Shown in pieces: positions 42,970-51,766 of a stretch of DNA of 64,000 nt (positions are counted from its first letter, which is position 1; each line of letters begins with the position of its first letter). The notes below the pieces were generated by a model. The model was not told the DNA's origin. It did not search any database and saw nothing but the letters and a program-made list of their open reading frames with translations. This DNA comes from Streptomyces humi (GTDB taxonomy: Bacteria; Actinomycetota; Actinomycetes; Streptomycetales; Streptomycetaceae), in NCBI RefSeq assembly GCF_001005085.2, contig NZ_LBMU02000002.1, positions 1 to 64,000 of the forward strand, written 5' to 3'. Position numbers and translations under genes: made by a program.

Positions 42970-43003
42970 TTGGACTTTCCAAGCTCCTACTTGGTAAAAC
43001 CAA
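42970..43003. promoter_or_regulatory. paired HxlR operators TTGG-N5-CCAA
   Basis: TTGGACTTTCCAA (42970-42982) and TTGGTAAAACCAA (42991-43003) have starts exactly 21 bp apart, two helical turns on the same face, in the 81-bp divergent promoter between the HxlR and aminotransferase genes. Confidence 0.75.
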
Positions 43004-43028
43004 GCAACACGAGTTCCCGGAGGGGCGC

Positions 43029-44237
43029 ATGGAGTTCCGGCAGTCCAACAAGCTCAGCGAGGTCTGTTACGAGATCCGCGGACCGGTGATCGAGCACGCC
43101 AACGCGCTGGAGGAGGCGGGCCACAGCGTGCTGCGCCTGAACACCGGCAACCCCGCGCTGTTCGGCTTCGAGGCACCGGAGGAGATCCTCCAGGACATGA
43201 TCCGGATGCTGCCGCAGGCGCACGGCTACACGGACTCGCGCGGCATCCTCTCCGCCCGCCGGGCGGTGGCGCAGCGCTACCAGACGCTGGGCCTGGAAGT
43301 GGGCGTCGACGACGTCTTCCTCGGCAACGGCGTCTCCGAACTGGTCTCCATGGCCGTGCAGGCGCTGGTCGAGGACGGCGACGAGATCCTCATCCCGGCC
43401 CCGGACTTCCCCCTCTGGACGGCGGTGACCACGCTCGCCGGCGGCAAGGCGGTGCACTACCTCTGCGACGAGCAGGCCGAGTGGTACCCGGACCTGGCCG
43501 ACATGGAGTCGAAGATCACGGACCGCACCAAGGCCGTCGTCATCATCAACCCGAACAACCCGACCGGCGCGGTGTACCCGAAGGAGATCCTGGAGGGCAT
43601 CCTCGACCTGGCCCGCCGGCACGGCCTGATGGTCTTCGCCGACGAGATCTACGACCAGATCCTGTACGACGACGCCGTCCACCACTCGACCGCGGCCCTC
43701 GCCCCCGACCTGGTCGTCCTCACCTTCTGCGGCCTGTCCAAGACCTACCGCGTGGCCGGCTTCCGCTCGGGCTGGCTGGTCGTCACCGGCCCCAAGCAGC
43801 ATGCCAGGGACTACCTGGAGGGCCTGACCATGCTGGCCTCCATGCGGCTCTGCGCCAACGCGCCCGCCCAGTACGCCATCCAGGCCGCGCTCGGCGGACG
43901 CCAGTCCGTCCGCGAACTCGTGGTGCCCGGCGGCCGGCTGTACGAGCAGCGCAACGTGGCCTGGCAGAAGCTCAACGAGATCCCCGGCGTCTCGTGCGTC
44001 AAACCCAAGGGCGCCCTCTACGCCTTCGCCCGCATCGACCCCAAGGTGCACCCCATCCACGACGACGAGAGGTTCGTCCTGGACCTGCTCCTCCAGGAGA
44101 AGATCCAGGTCGTCCAGGGCACCGGCTTCAACTGGCCCGCCCCCGACCACTTCCGCATCCTGACCCTGCCGTACGCGGAGGACCTGGAGACGGCGATCGG
44201 CCGGATCGGAAGGTTCCTGAGCGGCTACCGGCAGTAG
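43029..44237 (+). CDS. alaA: PLP-dependent aminotransferase, AlaA-like
   Basis: 402 residues, fold type I. NTGNPALFGFEAPEEIL, INPNNPTGAVYP, FADEIYDQILYD and the PLP lysine Lys238 in CGLSKTYRVAGFRSGW match AlaA-type glutamate-pyruvate aminotransferases. It makes alanine from pyruvate and glutamate. ATG follows CGGAGGGG. The HxlR control is unusual for a biosynthetic aminotransferase. It lies 3 kb beyond the NIS genes, and I do not count it in the cyclitol cluster. Confidence 0.9.
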   Translation: MEFRQSNKLSEVCYEIRGPVIEHANALEEAGHSVLRLNTGNPALFGFEAPEEILQDMIRMLPQAHGYTDSRGILSARRAVAQRYQTLGLEVGVDDVFLGNGVSELVSMAVQALVEDGDEILIPAPDFPLWTAVTTLAGGKAVHYLCDEQAEWYPDLADMESKITDRTKAVVIINPNNPTGAVYPKEILEGILDLARRHGLMVFADEIYDQILYDDAVHHSTAALAPDLVVLTFCGLSKTYRVAGFRSGWLVVTGPKQHARDYLEGLTMLASMRLCANAPAQYAIQAALGGRQSVRELVVPGGRLYEQRNVAWQKLNEIPGVSCVKPKGALYAFARIDPKVHPIHDDERFVLDLLLQEKIQVVQGTGFNWPAPDHFRILTLPYAEDLETAIGRIGRFLSGYRQ

Positions 44238-44246
44238 GCCGGCGAC

Positions 44247-44310
44247 GGGGCGCCGCGCGGAAGCACGGCCGGGTGACCGGGGCGCCGCGCGGAAGCACGG
44301 CCGGGTGACC
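44247..44310. repeat. perfect tandem duplication of a 32-bp unit
   Basis: Two identical abutting 32-bp copies, starting GGGGCGCCGCGCGGAAGCAC and ending GGGTGACC, just after the aminotransferase stop. It looks like a recent replication-slippage event. Confidence 0.95.
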
Positions 44311-44416
44311 CGGGCGCCGGGACGGCCCGGCGTTACTCCTTCCGGCCGACCCACGGCACGGTCCACGGGCGCGTGACGGCACCGAACCGGAGGGGTTGGC
44401 TCTTAGCCTCTGACCC

Positions 44417-45031
44417 ATGGGAGATGTCCTTCTCGTCCGGCACGGTGAGACCGAGTGGTCGCGGTCCGGGCGGCATACCGGGTGGACCGACCTGCCACTC
44501 ACCGAGCACGGCAGGGCCGAGGCGCGGCGGCTGCTGCCGTTGGTCCGTTCGCACCGCGTCGGCGCCGCCTTCGTCAGCCCCCTCCGGCGGGCCCGGGAGA
44601 CCGCCGAGCTGATCGGGGCGCCCGACGCCCGGGCCGACGCCGACCTGCGGGAGTGGGACTACGGCGGCTACGAGGGCGTGACCACCGTGGACATCCAGCG
44701 CACCCGGCCGGGCTGGTTCCTGTTCACGGACGGGGTCGCGCCGGGGCCGCCGGAGCACCCCGGGGAGAGCCCGGAGCAGGTCGGGGAGCGCGCCGACCGG
44801 ATGCTGGCCAAGGTCGAGGCGGCGCTCGCCGACACGGAGGGCGCGGTGCTGCTGGTGGCGCACGGCCACTTCCTGCGCGTGCTGACCGCCCGCCGCCTGG
44901 GCCTGCCACCGTCCGCCGGCGCCCTCTTCCAACTGGCCACCGGCACCCTGTGCCGACTGGGCACCGAGCACGACCGGCCGGTGATCGCGGGATGGAACAT
45001 CCGCCCGGACGAACCGACCAACGCGAACTGA
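44417..45031 (+). CDS. histidine phosphatase family protein
   Basis: 204 residues. Catalytic LLVRHGETEWS at the start, FVSPLRRARETAELI, REWDYGGYEG and the second catalytic His in LLVAHGHFLRVLTARRLGL. This is the phosphoglycerate-mutase-like superfamily; the substrate is not evident. A TAGCCT -10-like box lies 8 nt before ATG 44417, with no ribosome-binding site, so a leaderless mRNA is possible. Confidence 0.9.
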   Translation: MGDVLLVRHGETEWSRSGRHTGWTDLPLTEHGRAEARRLLPLVRSHRVGAAFVSPLRRARETAELIGAPDARADADLREWDYGGYEGVTTVDIQRTRPGWFLFTDGVAPGPPEHPGESPEQVGERADRMLAKVEAALADTEGAVLLVAHGHFLRVLTARRLGLPPSAGALFQLATGTLCRLGTEHDRPVIAGWNIRPDEPTNAN

Positions 45032-45303
45032 GCAGGGCGGGGCAGCACAGGCCAGGACAGCCGCCGGACACCGGGCACCACACCTCAGGTCCGGCTGCCT
45101 ACCCGTACAGGGCCTGCCCGCGTGGAGCCCGGCCAGTTGTAAGCCGGGCCGTCTGGCCGCCCGGCCCGTGCGCGGCCTGCCCTGGCGGGGGCTGTCGGTT
45201 CGTGGCCGGTGTCAGGGCCCCGCTGGTTGTCAGTGGGGGGTCGTAGCCTTCGGGGTGTGGATCCGTGCGGCCCGTGCGGATCGACGCCGGAGAGGAGCAC
45301 GCC

Positions 45304-45924
45304 GTGAGCCGGCCACCCACCGCCGCGCAGCGGCGGGTCATCGACGCCGCCGACCCGGTCACCGGGCGGCTGCGGGGCACGGAGGCGCAGCTCGCGGCGC
45401 TGGTGAGGCTCGGGCTCGCCTTCCGGCACCCGCGGCCGCCGCACGACCACTTCCTGACCCCCGCCGGGCACCGGGCCCGGGAGGCCGCGGAGCCCCGGGC
45501 CGACGCGGAGCCCGCGCCCGCGGCCGGCGGGTTCGCCGCACGGGTCGGCGGGGAGGAGCGGACCGACGCCGGGCCCGCCCGGGCCCGTGAGGTGCACAGC
45601 GCCTGGCAGGGCCTGCTCGAACTGCGCCGGATGACCAACGCCGACGGCGCCACCGACCGGCCCTGCGGATGGGAGCGCACGCACCTGGTGCGGGCCGCCG
45701 CGCTCGCCCTGGAGGCGGCCGGACACCCGCCGGAGGGGCCGGACGGCCCCGGCTACCGGGTCCGGGCCACCCCGCAGCCGGAGGCGGTCGCCGTGTACGC
45801 GCCGGACGGAGCGGGCCTGCGGGCGTGCGCGGGCACGTTGGAAGAGGCCGGCTGGCAGACCGGCGAGTACACCGAACCCCGGACCGGAACGCGCTATCTG
45901 CTGGCATCGCCACGCCGGGTGTGA
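45304..45924 (+). CDS. protein of unknown function
   Basis: 206 residues from GTG 45304, seven bases after AGAGGAG. The N-terminal third has a helix-rich segment PPTAAQRRVIDAADPVTGRLRGTEAQLAALVRLGLAFRHP that looks like a small winged-helix-like unit. The C-terminal part ends AVYAPDGAGLRACAGTLEEAGWQTGEYTEPRTGTRYLLASPR. I do not recognise the family. Confidence 0.75.
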   Translation: MSRPPTAAQRRVIDAADPVTGRLRGTEAQLAALVRLGLAFRHPRPPHDHFLTPAGHRAREAAEPRADAEPAPAAGGFAARVGGEERTDAGPARAREVHSAWQGLLELRRMTNADGATDRPCGWERTHLVRAAALALEAAGHPPEGPDGPGYRVRATPQPEAVAVYAPDGAGLRACAGTLEEAGWQTGEYTEPRTGTRYLLASPRRV

Positions 45925-45981
45925 CGCCCGTGCCAGGATGCCGACAAAGGATCAGTGCGTCGTACACGAGAAGGGGAAGTC

Positions 45982-46404
45982 GTGAGCGAACCGTATTCCG
46001 TCCGCGTCACGGTCCGTGGCTACGAGACCGACGTCCAGGGCCATCTGAACCAGGCGGTGTACATCAACTACGCCGAGCACGCCCGCTGGTCGCTGCTCCA
46101 GGCCGCCGGGATCACCCAGGCCCAGCTGGTCGGCCGGGGGGTGGGTCCGGTGGCCCTGGAGACCACCATCCGGTACAAACGCGAGCTGCTCGCCGGTGAC
46201 GAGGTCGATGTGACCTGCGCGTTCGACTGGAGCGGCGGCAAGACCTTCCGGGTGCTCCAGTCGATCGTCAAGGCCGACGGCACGCAGGCCGCCGAGGTCG
46301 AGGCGGTCGGCGGACTGCTGGACCTGAGGGCCCGGAAGCTGGTCACGGATCCGAGCGAGATCTTCCGGGAACTCGCCAAGGAACCGGAGCTGTTCGGCTT
46401 CTGA
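45982..46404 (+). CDS. acyl-CoA thioesterase, 4HBT hotdog fold
   Basis: 140 residues from GTG 45982 after AAGGGGAAG. The active-site segment GYETDVQGHLNQAVYINYAEHARW is the 4-hydroxybenzoyl-CoA thioesterase pattern with catalytic Asp, then LETTIRYKRELLAGDEVDV. It should hydrolyse an acyl-CoA; the substrate is unknown. A strong terminator follows. Confidence 0.88.
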   Translation: MSEPYSVRVTVRGYETDVQGHLNQAVYINYAEHARWSLLQAAGITQAQLVGRGVGPVALETTIRYKRELLAGDEVDVTCAFDWSGGKTFRVLQSIVKADGTQAAEVEAVGGLLDLRARKLVTDPSEIFRELAKEPELFGF

Positions 46405-46429
46405 GGCCCGGACCCGCGAAGTCCGGGCC
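46405..46429. terminator. bidirectional terminator between convergent genes
   Basis: GGCCCGGAC / GTCCGGGCC, 9-bp arms with a 7-nt loop, immediately after the thioesterase stop and before the convergent HxlR stop. Confidence 0.75.
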
Positions 46430-46442
46430 GCGTCCCGCCGGC

Positions 46443-46844
46443 CTACGCGTCGAGCAGCTCCGGCTGGTGCTCGGCGTCGTAGGCCGCCCGCGCCTTGGCG
46501 ACGTACTCGCGGTTGCGTTCGGCCCAGTCGGTCAGCCTCAGCAGGGTCTCGTGCAACTCCACCGCCACCGGGGTGAGTTCGTACTCGACCTTCGGCGGCA
46601 CCGTCGGATGGACGGTGCGGGTCACCAGCCCGTCGCGCTCCAGGTTGCGCAGGGTGAGGGCCAGCATCCGCCGGCTGATGCCCTCGATGCCGCGCTCCAG
46701 CTCGGTGAAGCGGATCGGGCCGTGCGCCGCCGCGACCAGGATCTGCACGCTCCATTTGCCGGCCACCCTGTCAAGAACCTCGCGGACCGGGCACGCGTGG
46801 GCGTTCACCACCTGGGTGGTAACACCGGTGTTCCTCTGGGACAT
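46443..46844 (-). CDS. HxlR-family regulator
   Basis: 133 residues, the usual short HxlR form. VREVLDRVAGKWSVQILVAAAHGPIRFTELERGIEGISRRMLALTLRNLERDGLVTRTVHPTVPPKVEYELT is a complete winged helix, with Cys in HACPVREVL as in redox- or aldehyde-sensing members. It is divergent from the DHA2 exporter, with a TCGTGC-N7-GCACGA site between them. Confidence 0.92.
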   Translation of the reverse strand: MSQRNTGVTTQVVNAHACPVREVLDRVAGKWSVQILVAAAHGPIRFTELERGIEGISRRMLALTLRNLERDGLVTRTVHPTVPPKVEYELTPVAVELHETLLRLTDWAERNREYVAKARAAYDAEHQPELLDA

Positions 46845-46901
46845 CGAACTGCCTCCTTACGCCGTCCTCCGATGGTCACTCACCATGAACCCCGTTACAA
46901 G

Positions 46902-46920
46902 TCGTGCACCTTGCGCACGA
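46902..46920. promoter_or_regulatory. candidate HxlR operator before the DHA2 exporter
   Basis: A perfect TCGTGC-N7-GCACGA inverted repeat in the 133-bp divergent promoter between the HxlR regulator and the MFS gene. Confidence 0.5.
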
Positions 46921-46977
46921 TCGGTTCCTGTTGGTGTCCCTGACAAGTTCTAGGGCGATTACGGAGGCCAGAAGGCC

Positions 46978-48411
46978 ATGTCGAGCACGACCGGCACACC
47001 GGCCGCACCGGTGACTCCTTCCCGAACATACCCGCGCCGGGCGTCCCTCGCCGTGCTGTGCGCGGGTGCGCTGATGACGATCCTGGACGGCACCATCGTC
47101 ACGGTGGCGATGCCGGCCGTCCAACGCGACCTGGGTTTCAGCGGCCCGGGGCTGGCCTGGGTGGTGAACGCCTATCTGATCCCGTTCGGCGGGCTGCTGC
47201 TGCTGTTCGGCCGTCTGGGTGATCTGCTGGGGCGCAGGCGGATGTTCACGGCCGGGCTCGCCGTGTTCACCGCGGCCTCCGTGGCCTGCGGGCTGGCGAC
47301 GGGCCAGGGCGCGCTGATCGCCGCGCGGGCCGTGCAGGGCGCCGGTGGGGCGATGTCGTCGGCGGTGGTCCTCGGCATGCTGGTGGCGCTCTACCCGGAG
47401 CCGCGCGAACAGGCGCGGGCCATCGCGGTGTTCAGTGCGGTGGGGGCGGTGGGCGCCACTCTCGGCACGTTCCTCGGCGGGGCGCTGACGCAGGCGCTGA
47501 GCTGGCACTGGATCTTCCTGATCAACCTGCCGATCGGGGTGGCCGCCTGGCTGGCGGCACTGCGCGTCCTGGCCCGCGACCCCGGCGCCGGGCCCGGCGC
47601 CGGCGCGGACTGGCCGGGCGCCGCCCTGGTCACCGGCGCGCTGATGCTCACCGTGTACGTCATCGTCGGCGCCGGCGACCGGACCCCGGCCGCCACCGCC
47701 GGGCTCGCCGCGCCGGCCCTCGCGCTCCTCGTGGCGTTCGCCGTCCGGCAGGCACGGACCGACCGACCGCTGCTGCGGCTGCGGCTGCTGCGCTCCCGGG
47801 TGTTGAGCGGCGCGAACGGTGTGCAGGTCCTGATGGTCGCGACGATGTACGGTTTCCAGTTCCTCGGCGCGCTCTACCTCCAACGCGTCCTGGGTTTCGG
47901 CGAGTTGCACACGGGCCTGGCCTTCCTGCCGGCGCCGCTCGCGATCGGCGTGCTGATGCTCGGACTGTCGGCGCGCCTCACCGGCCGGTTCGGCGGGTAC
48001 CGGGTGCTGCTCGCCGGACTGGTGCTGATCACCGCCGGGATGGCCCTGCTGAGCCGGGCGGCCGCCGACGGCTCGTACGCGGCCGACGTGCTGCCGCCGA
48101 TGCTGCTCATGGCGGCCGGGTTCGCCGCGGCGATGCCCCCGCTCACCGGTCTCGCCATGTCCGGCGCCCGCCCGGAGGACGCCGGACTGGCCTCCGGTCT
48201 TTTCAACTCCACGCAGGTGGTGGGTGGTTCGCTGGGGCTGGCCGTCCTGTCCACGCTCGCGGCGAGCCACACCGGCGGGCTGCTGCACCGGGGTGCCGAG
48301 TTGGTGCCGGCCACGGCGGAGGGCTATCGGCTGGCGTTCCGGGTGGCGGCGGTGATCGCGGCGACGGCCCTGGCGCTGGCGGCGGTCACGCTCCGGCCGG
48401 ACCGGGAGTGA
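46978..48411 (+). CDS. MFS drug exporter, DHA2 family (14 TM)
   Basis: 477 residues. The motif LDGTIVTVAMPAVQRDLGFS near the first helix, WVVNAYLIPFGGLLLLFGRLGDLLGRRRMF and ARAVQGAGGAMSSAVVLGML are typical of EmrB/QacA-type proton antiporters. ATG follows a GGAGG site. Control by the divergent HxlR regulator suggests inducible export of a toxic compound. Confidence 0.92.
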   Translation: MSSTTGTPAAPVTPSRTYPRRASLAVLCAGALMTILDGTIVTVAMPAVQRDLGFSGPGLAWVVNAYLIPFGGLLLLFGRLGDLLGRRRMFTAGLAVFTAASVACGLATGQGALIAARAVQGAGGAMSSAVVLGMLVALYPEPREQARAIAVFSAVGAVGATLGTFLGGALTQALSWHWIFLINLPIGVAAWLAALRVLARDPGAGPGAGADWPGAALVTGALMLTVYVIVGAGDRTPAATAGLAAPALALLVAFAVRQARTDRPLLRLRLLRSRVLSGANGVQVLMVATMYGFQFLGALYLQRVLGFGELHTGLAFLPAPLAIGVLMLGLSARLTGRFGGYRVLLAGLVLITAGMALLSRAAADGSYAADVLPPMLLMAAGFAAAMPPLTGLAMSGARPEDAGLASGLFNSTQVVGGSLGLAVLSTLAASHTGGLLHRGAELVPATAEGYRLAFRVAAVIAATALALAAVTLRPDRE

Positions 48412-48414
48412 GGC

Positions 48415-49269
48415 TCAGCCCGCCTCGAACAGGCGCCGGTTGTCCTCGGCCCAGGTCCGGAAGGACCGGGCCGGCCGGCCCAGCACCCGGGGCACGTCCT
48501 CGGTGACCACCGCGTTGCCGCCGGCCCGGACGAACGCCACCCCCCTCAGCACCCCGTCGGCCCGGGAGCCGTCCATGCCCCAGGCGCTGCGCAGGAAGTC
48601 GCGTGTCCCGTCCGGGGACAGGTCCCGGGTCGGGACCGGGCGGCCCAGGACCTCGGCGAGGACGGCGGCCTGGCCGGGGACGCTGATCGCCTCGGGACCG
48701 GTCAGGGTGTACGTCCTACCCGCGTGCCCGGTGTCGAGCAGGGCCCGCACCGCCACCTCGGCGATGTCGCGCGGGTCGATCACGCCCGACGCGCCGTCCC
48801 CGGTCATGTTGGGCACCGGCTCGCCCGCTCGCAGTGACTGGACCCAGGTCAGCGTGTTGGAGGCGAACGAGGAGGGCCGCAGCACCGTCCAGTCGGCTCC
48901 GCTCTCCCGCAGCGCCCGCTCGCCCGCCACGTGCCAGAGCGCGGAGGGCCCGACGGCGGTGTCGCCGGTGCCGATGGCGGAGAGCTTCACGAGCCGCGCC
49001 ACGCCCGCGGCCCGGGCCGCCGTGACCAGCGCCGCGTCCTCCCCCGCGTCGGGGCCCGGCGGCCGGAGCAGGAAGGCGGCCGTCGCCCCGGTGAGCGCGG
49101 CGGCCACGGACTCCGGGTCGGCGAGGTCCCCGCGGACCACCTCCACCCCGGCGGGCGTCCGTGCCCTCGCCGGGTCCCGGGTGAGCGCGCGCACCTTCGC
49201 ACCGCGCTCGGCCAGCTGTCGTACGACGTCACTCCCGATGGTGCCCGTGGCACCCGTCACCAGAATCAT
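48415..49269 (-). CDS. NmrA-like NAD(P)-binding protein
   Basis: 284 residues. MILVTGATGTIGSDVVRQLAERGAKVRALTRDP is the atypical-SDR nucleotide motif, followed by VEVVRGDLADPESVAAALTG and DWTVLRPSSFASN. The active-site Tyr-x3-Lys is not obvious, as in NmrA/QOR2-type proteins. Convergent with the exporter gene and divergent from the AraC regulator, which may control it. Confidence 0.88.
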   Translation of the reverse strand: MILVTGATGTIGSDVVRQLAERGAKVRALTRDPARARTPAGVEVVRGDLADPESVAAALTGATAAFLLRPPGPDAGEDAALVTAARAAGVARLVKLSAIGTGDTAVGPSALWHVAGERALRESGADWTVLRPSSFASNTLTWVQSLRAGEPVPNMTGDGASGVIDPRDIAEVAVRALLDTGHAGRTYTLTGPEAISVPGQAAVLAEVLGRPVPTRDLSPDGTRDFLRSAWGMDGSRADGVLRGVAFVRAGGNAVVTEDVPRVLGRPARSFRTWAEDNRRLFEAG

Positions 49270-49371
49270 GCCGTCCACGGTGGGCCCGCCGGACCGCCCG
49301 GCTCTTGGAAATTCCGGCACGGCAGGCCCACCCGGACGACCGTGCCGGGCGCTTACGGTGGAGGGGTGCCG

Positions 49372-50250
49372 ATGACCACCACCGAGCCGCTTCCCACCGC
49401 ACCCGAGGCGCTGCGCCCCTGGATCGCCGGGGTGCGGACCATGTCCTTCGCCGAGCCGCCCGACGGGACGTTCGTGCAGCTGCCGGACGCGGTGACCAAG
49501 GTGGTGCTGCGGGTGACGGGGGACGGACGGCGGGACGTGCTGGCGGTCGGACCGCGGGTGCGCGCCACCTACCACGAGGGGAAGGGGCACATCGCGTGTG
49601 TGGAGCTGCGCCTCGCACCTGGAACGGCCGTACCCCTGCTGGGAGTCGCGGCCGCCGGGCTGGTCGGCCGGGTGGTGCCGCTGGACCGCCTGCCGGGCCC
49701 GGCGGCACACCGGTTCGCGCGTGCGATGCGGTGGCTGGATCCACTGGAGGCGCTGCCGCGGATCGCCGAGGTGCTGCCCGGCCTGCTCGCCGAGCAGGCG
49801 GACCCGGCCCGGACGGCTCTGCTGCGGGCGGGCGTGGACGCGCTGTCGGTACGGATGGACCGGGCGCCCGCGCGGGTGCGTGAGGTGGCCCGGGAACTGG
49901 CCGTGAGCGAACGCCAGTTGCGGAACCTGTTCACCGAGGGGGTGGGTGTCTCCCCCAAGCACTTCGCCCGGATCGACCGTGTCCGCGCGGTGGCCAGCCG
50001 GGCCGGCAGCACCCGCTGGTCCGAACTGGCCGCCGCCACCGGCTACTTCGACCAGTCGCACATGACGACCGACTTCCGCACCCTGATGGGCGTGCCGCCC
50101 CGCTCCTACTTCACCGGGCGGCTGCCGGCCACCACCCCGTGCCAGGCGGTCCGCGCTTCCGTCACGGGATCGACTGGGGGGACGGGAGGGGCACGGCGGC
50201 CGCTGCCGCGCCCCGCGCCGCCGCCGCGGGCCGCCGGCCCAGGTGGTTGA
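49372..50250 (+). CDS. AraC-family regulator
   Basis: 292 residues from ATG 49372 (GGAGG at 7-nt spacing). The helix-turn-helix pair lies at about residues 170-245: VREVARELAVSERQLRNLFTEGVGVSPKHFARIDRVR and WSELAAATGYFDQSHMTTDFRTLMGVPPRSYF. The last 30 residues are low-complexity (RRPLPRPAPPPRAAGPGG) and overlap the 3' end of the convergent permease gene by 89 bp. Divergent from the NmrA-like gene. Confidence 0.88.
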   Translation: MTTTEPLPTAPEALRPWIAGVRTMSFAEPPDGTFVQLPDAVTKVVLRVTGDGRRDVLAVGPRVRATYHEGKGHIACVELRLAPGTAVPLLGVAAAGLVGRVVPLDRLPGPAAHRFARAMRWLDPLEALPRIAEVLPGLLAEQADPARTALLRAGVDALSVRMDRAPARVREVARELAVSERQLRNLFTEGVGVSPKHFARIDRVRAVASRAGSTRWSELAAATGYFDQSHMTTDFRTLMGVPPRSYFTGRLPATTPCQAVRASVTGSTGGTGGARRPLPRPAPPPRAAGPGG

Positions 50251-51538
50251 AGACCAGGTTCAGCAGTACGGCCGTCACGCACCCCGTCGAGATGCCCGAG
50301 TCGAGGACGGTCCGGGCCGTCTCCGGGAAGGCGTGGTAGAAGTCCGGCTCGGTGATCGGGACGATGCCGACGGCCAGCGCGACCGCGACCACCAGGATGT
50401 TGTCGCCCTGGTCCAGCCCTGCCCTGACCAGCGTCTGGATGCCGCTGGCCGCCACCGAACCGAAAAGGACCACGCCCGCGCCGCCCAGCACCGGGCGGGG
50501 CACGACGGCGATCAGCGAGGCGGCCGCCGGGCACAGCCCCATCAGCACCAGGAAACCGCCGCCGGCCGCGACCACGAAGCGGCTGCGGATCCGGGTCATC
50601 GCGACCAGGCCGATGTTCTGTGCGAAGGCGCTGCACATGAACCCGTTGAAGAGCGGGCTGATCGCCGAGCCCAGGGTGTCGGCGCGCAGCCCGGCCGCGA
50701 TGGTCCGTTCGTCGGCGGGGCGTTCCACGATCTCGCCCAGCGCCAGCATGTCCGCGGTCGACTCGGTCATCGAGACGACCATCACCACGCACAGGGAGAG
50801 GATCGCGGCGAGCTGGAACTGCGGGGCGCCGAAGTGGAAGGGAGTGGGGAAGCCGACGAGGTCGGCGTCCGCGACCGGGGCGAAGTCCGTGACGCCGAAC
50901 GGGATCGCGGCCAGGGTGCCCGCGACCAGGCCGATCAGTACCGCGATCTGCTTGACGAAACCCCGGGTGAACCGGCGCAGCAGCAGGACGGTGACGAGGG
51001 TGGCGGCGGCCAGGCCCAGGTACTCGGCGGAGCCGTAGTCGGGTGCCGTGGGGTCGGGTCCCTGGGCCCACCCGAAGGCCACCGGGAGCAGCGAGAGGCC
51101 GATCAGGGTGATGACCGAGCCGGTGACGACCGGCGGGAAGAAACGGACCGCCCTGCTGAAGAAGGGGGCGGCGAGGAAACCGAGGAGACCCGCCACGACC
51201 ACCGCGCCGAAGATGACGGGCAGGGCGTCGGACTTGTCGTGCGTGGACGCGGCTATCGCGGTCATGGGGGCGACACCGGCGAAGGTGACGCCGTTGACGA
51301 AGGGCAGCCGGGCGCCGATCTTCCAGATCCCCAGGGTCTGGAGGAAGGTGGCGAGGCCCGCGGTGAAGAGGCAGGCGCCGGTCAGGAAGGTCAGTTCGGT
51401 GCCGGTGAGGCCGATGGCGGCGCCGACGATCAGGGGCGGGGCGACGACTCCGGCGTACATGGCGGCGACATGCTGGAGGCCGGTCGTCGCCATCTTCAGG
51501 GGCGGGAGTTTCTCGTCGACGGGATGCACTTCTTGCAC
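50162..51538 (-). CDS. NCS2 purine permease (urate/xanthine type)
   Basis: 458 residues, about 12-14 membrane segments. NCS2 landmarks: LQHVAAMYAGVVAPPLIVG near the N-terminus, VVMVVSMTESTADMLALGEI with the conserved Glu, and FAQNIGLVAMTRIRSRFVVAAGG (QNxGLxxxT signature). It follows 8-oxoguanine deaminase on the same strand after 228 bp that contain hairpins. The context points to uptake of urate, xanthine or an oxidised purine. Confidence 0.92.
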   Translation of the reverse strand: MQEVHPVDEKLPPLKMATTGLQHVAAMYAGVVAPPLIVGAAIGLTGTELTFLTGACLFTAGLATFLQTLGIWKIGARLPFVNGVTFAGVAPMTAIAASTHDKSDALPVIFGAVVVAGLLGFLAAPFFSRAVRFFPPVVTGSVITLIGLSLLPVAFGWAQGPDPTAPDYGSAEYLGLAAATLVTVLLLRRFTRGFVKQIAVLIGLVAGTLAAIPFGVTDFAPVADADLVGFPTPFHFGAPQFQLAAILSLCVVMVVSMTESTADMLALGEIVERPADERTIAAGLRADTLGSAISPLFNGFMCSAFAQNIGLVAMTRIRSRFVVAAGGGFLVLMGLCPAAASLIAVVPRPVLGGAGVVLFGSVAASGIQTLVRAGLDQGDNILVVAVALAVGIVPITEPDFYHAFPETARTVLDSGISTGCVTAVLLNLVFNHLGRRPAAAARGAAAAAVPLPSPQSIP

Positions 51539-51641
51539 AGCGGCTCTCCTCCGGTCGGTTACGCGGCGGCTCTGGCGCGGGTGTCAGGGAGGTGGTGCGT
51601 GATCCAGGTCGTGCGGGACCCGAGAGGAGGACGGGTGCCGT

Positions 51642-51675
51642 TCCCGGGCGCGCGCGAGGAAGCACGCGCCCGGGA
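51642..51675. terminator. hairpins between deaminase and permease genes
   Basis: TCCCGGGCGCG / CGCGCCCGGGA, 11-bp arms; further stems follow at 51684-51708 (CCGTGGA / TCCACGG) and 51711-51740. They sit between the two genes on the minus strand, so the permease may have its own promoter or receive attenuated read-through. Confidence 0.55.
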
Positions 51676-51766
51676 GACGGCTGCCGTGGATCCGCGGGGG
51701 TCCACGGCCACCGACCGGGAGCCGTCCCTCCGGGTCGGAGCTCAGGTGACGTGACCGGCGGTGGGG

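Noticed and set aside
43029..44237. Aminotransferase as the missing nitrogen-installing step of the cyclitol cluster
   Set aside because: It is AlaA-like and lies under its own HxlR operators, 9 kb from the cyclase operon with unrelated genes between. It is not of the DegT/DnrJ/EryC1 or GABA type used on cyclitols.
51539..51766. Purine riboswitch before the permease gene
   Set aside because: Only terminator-like stems are visible; no conserved purine aptamer core could be found.
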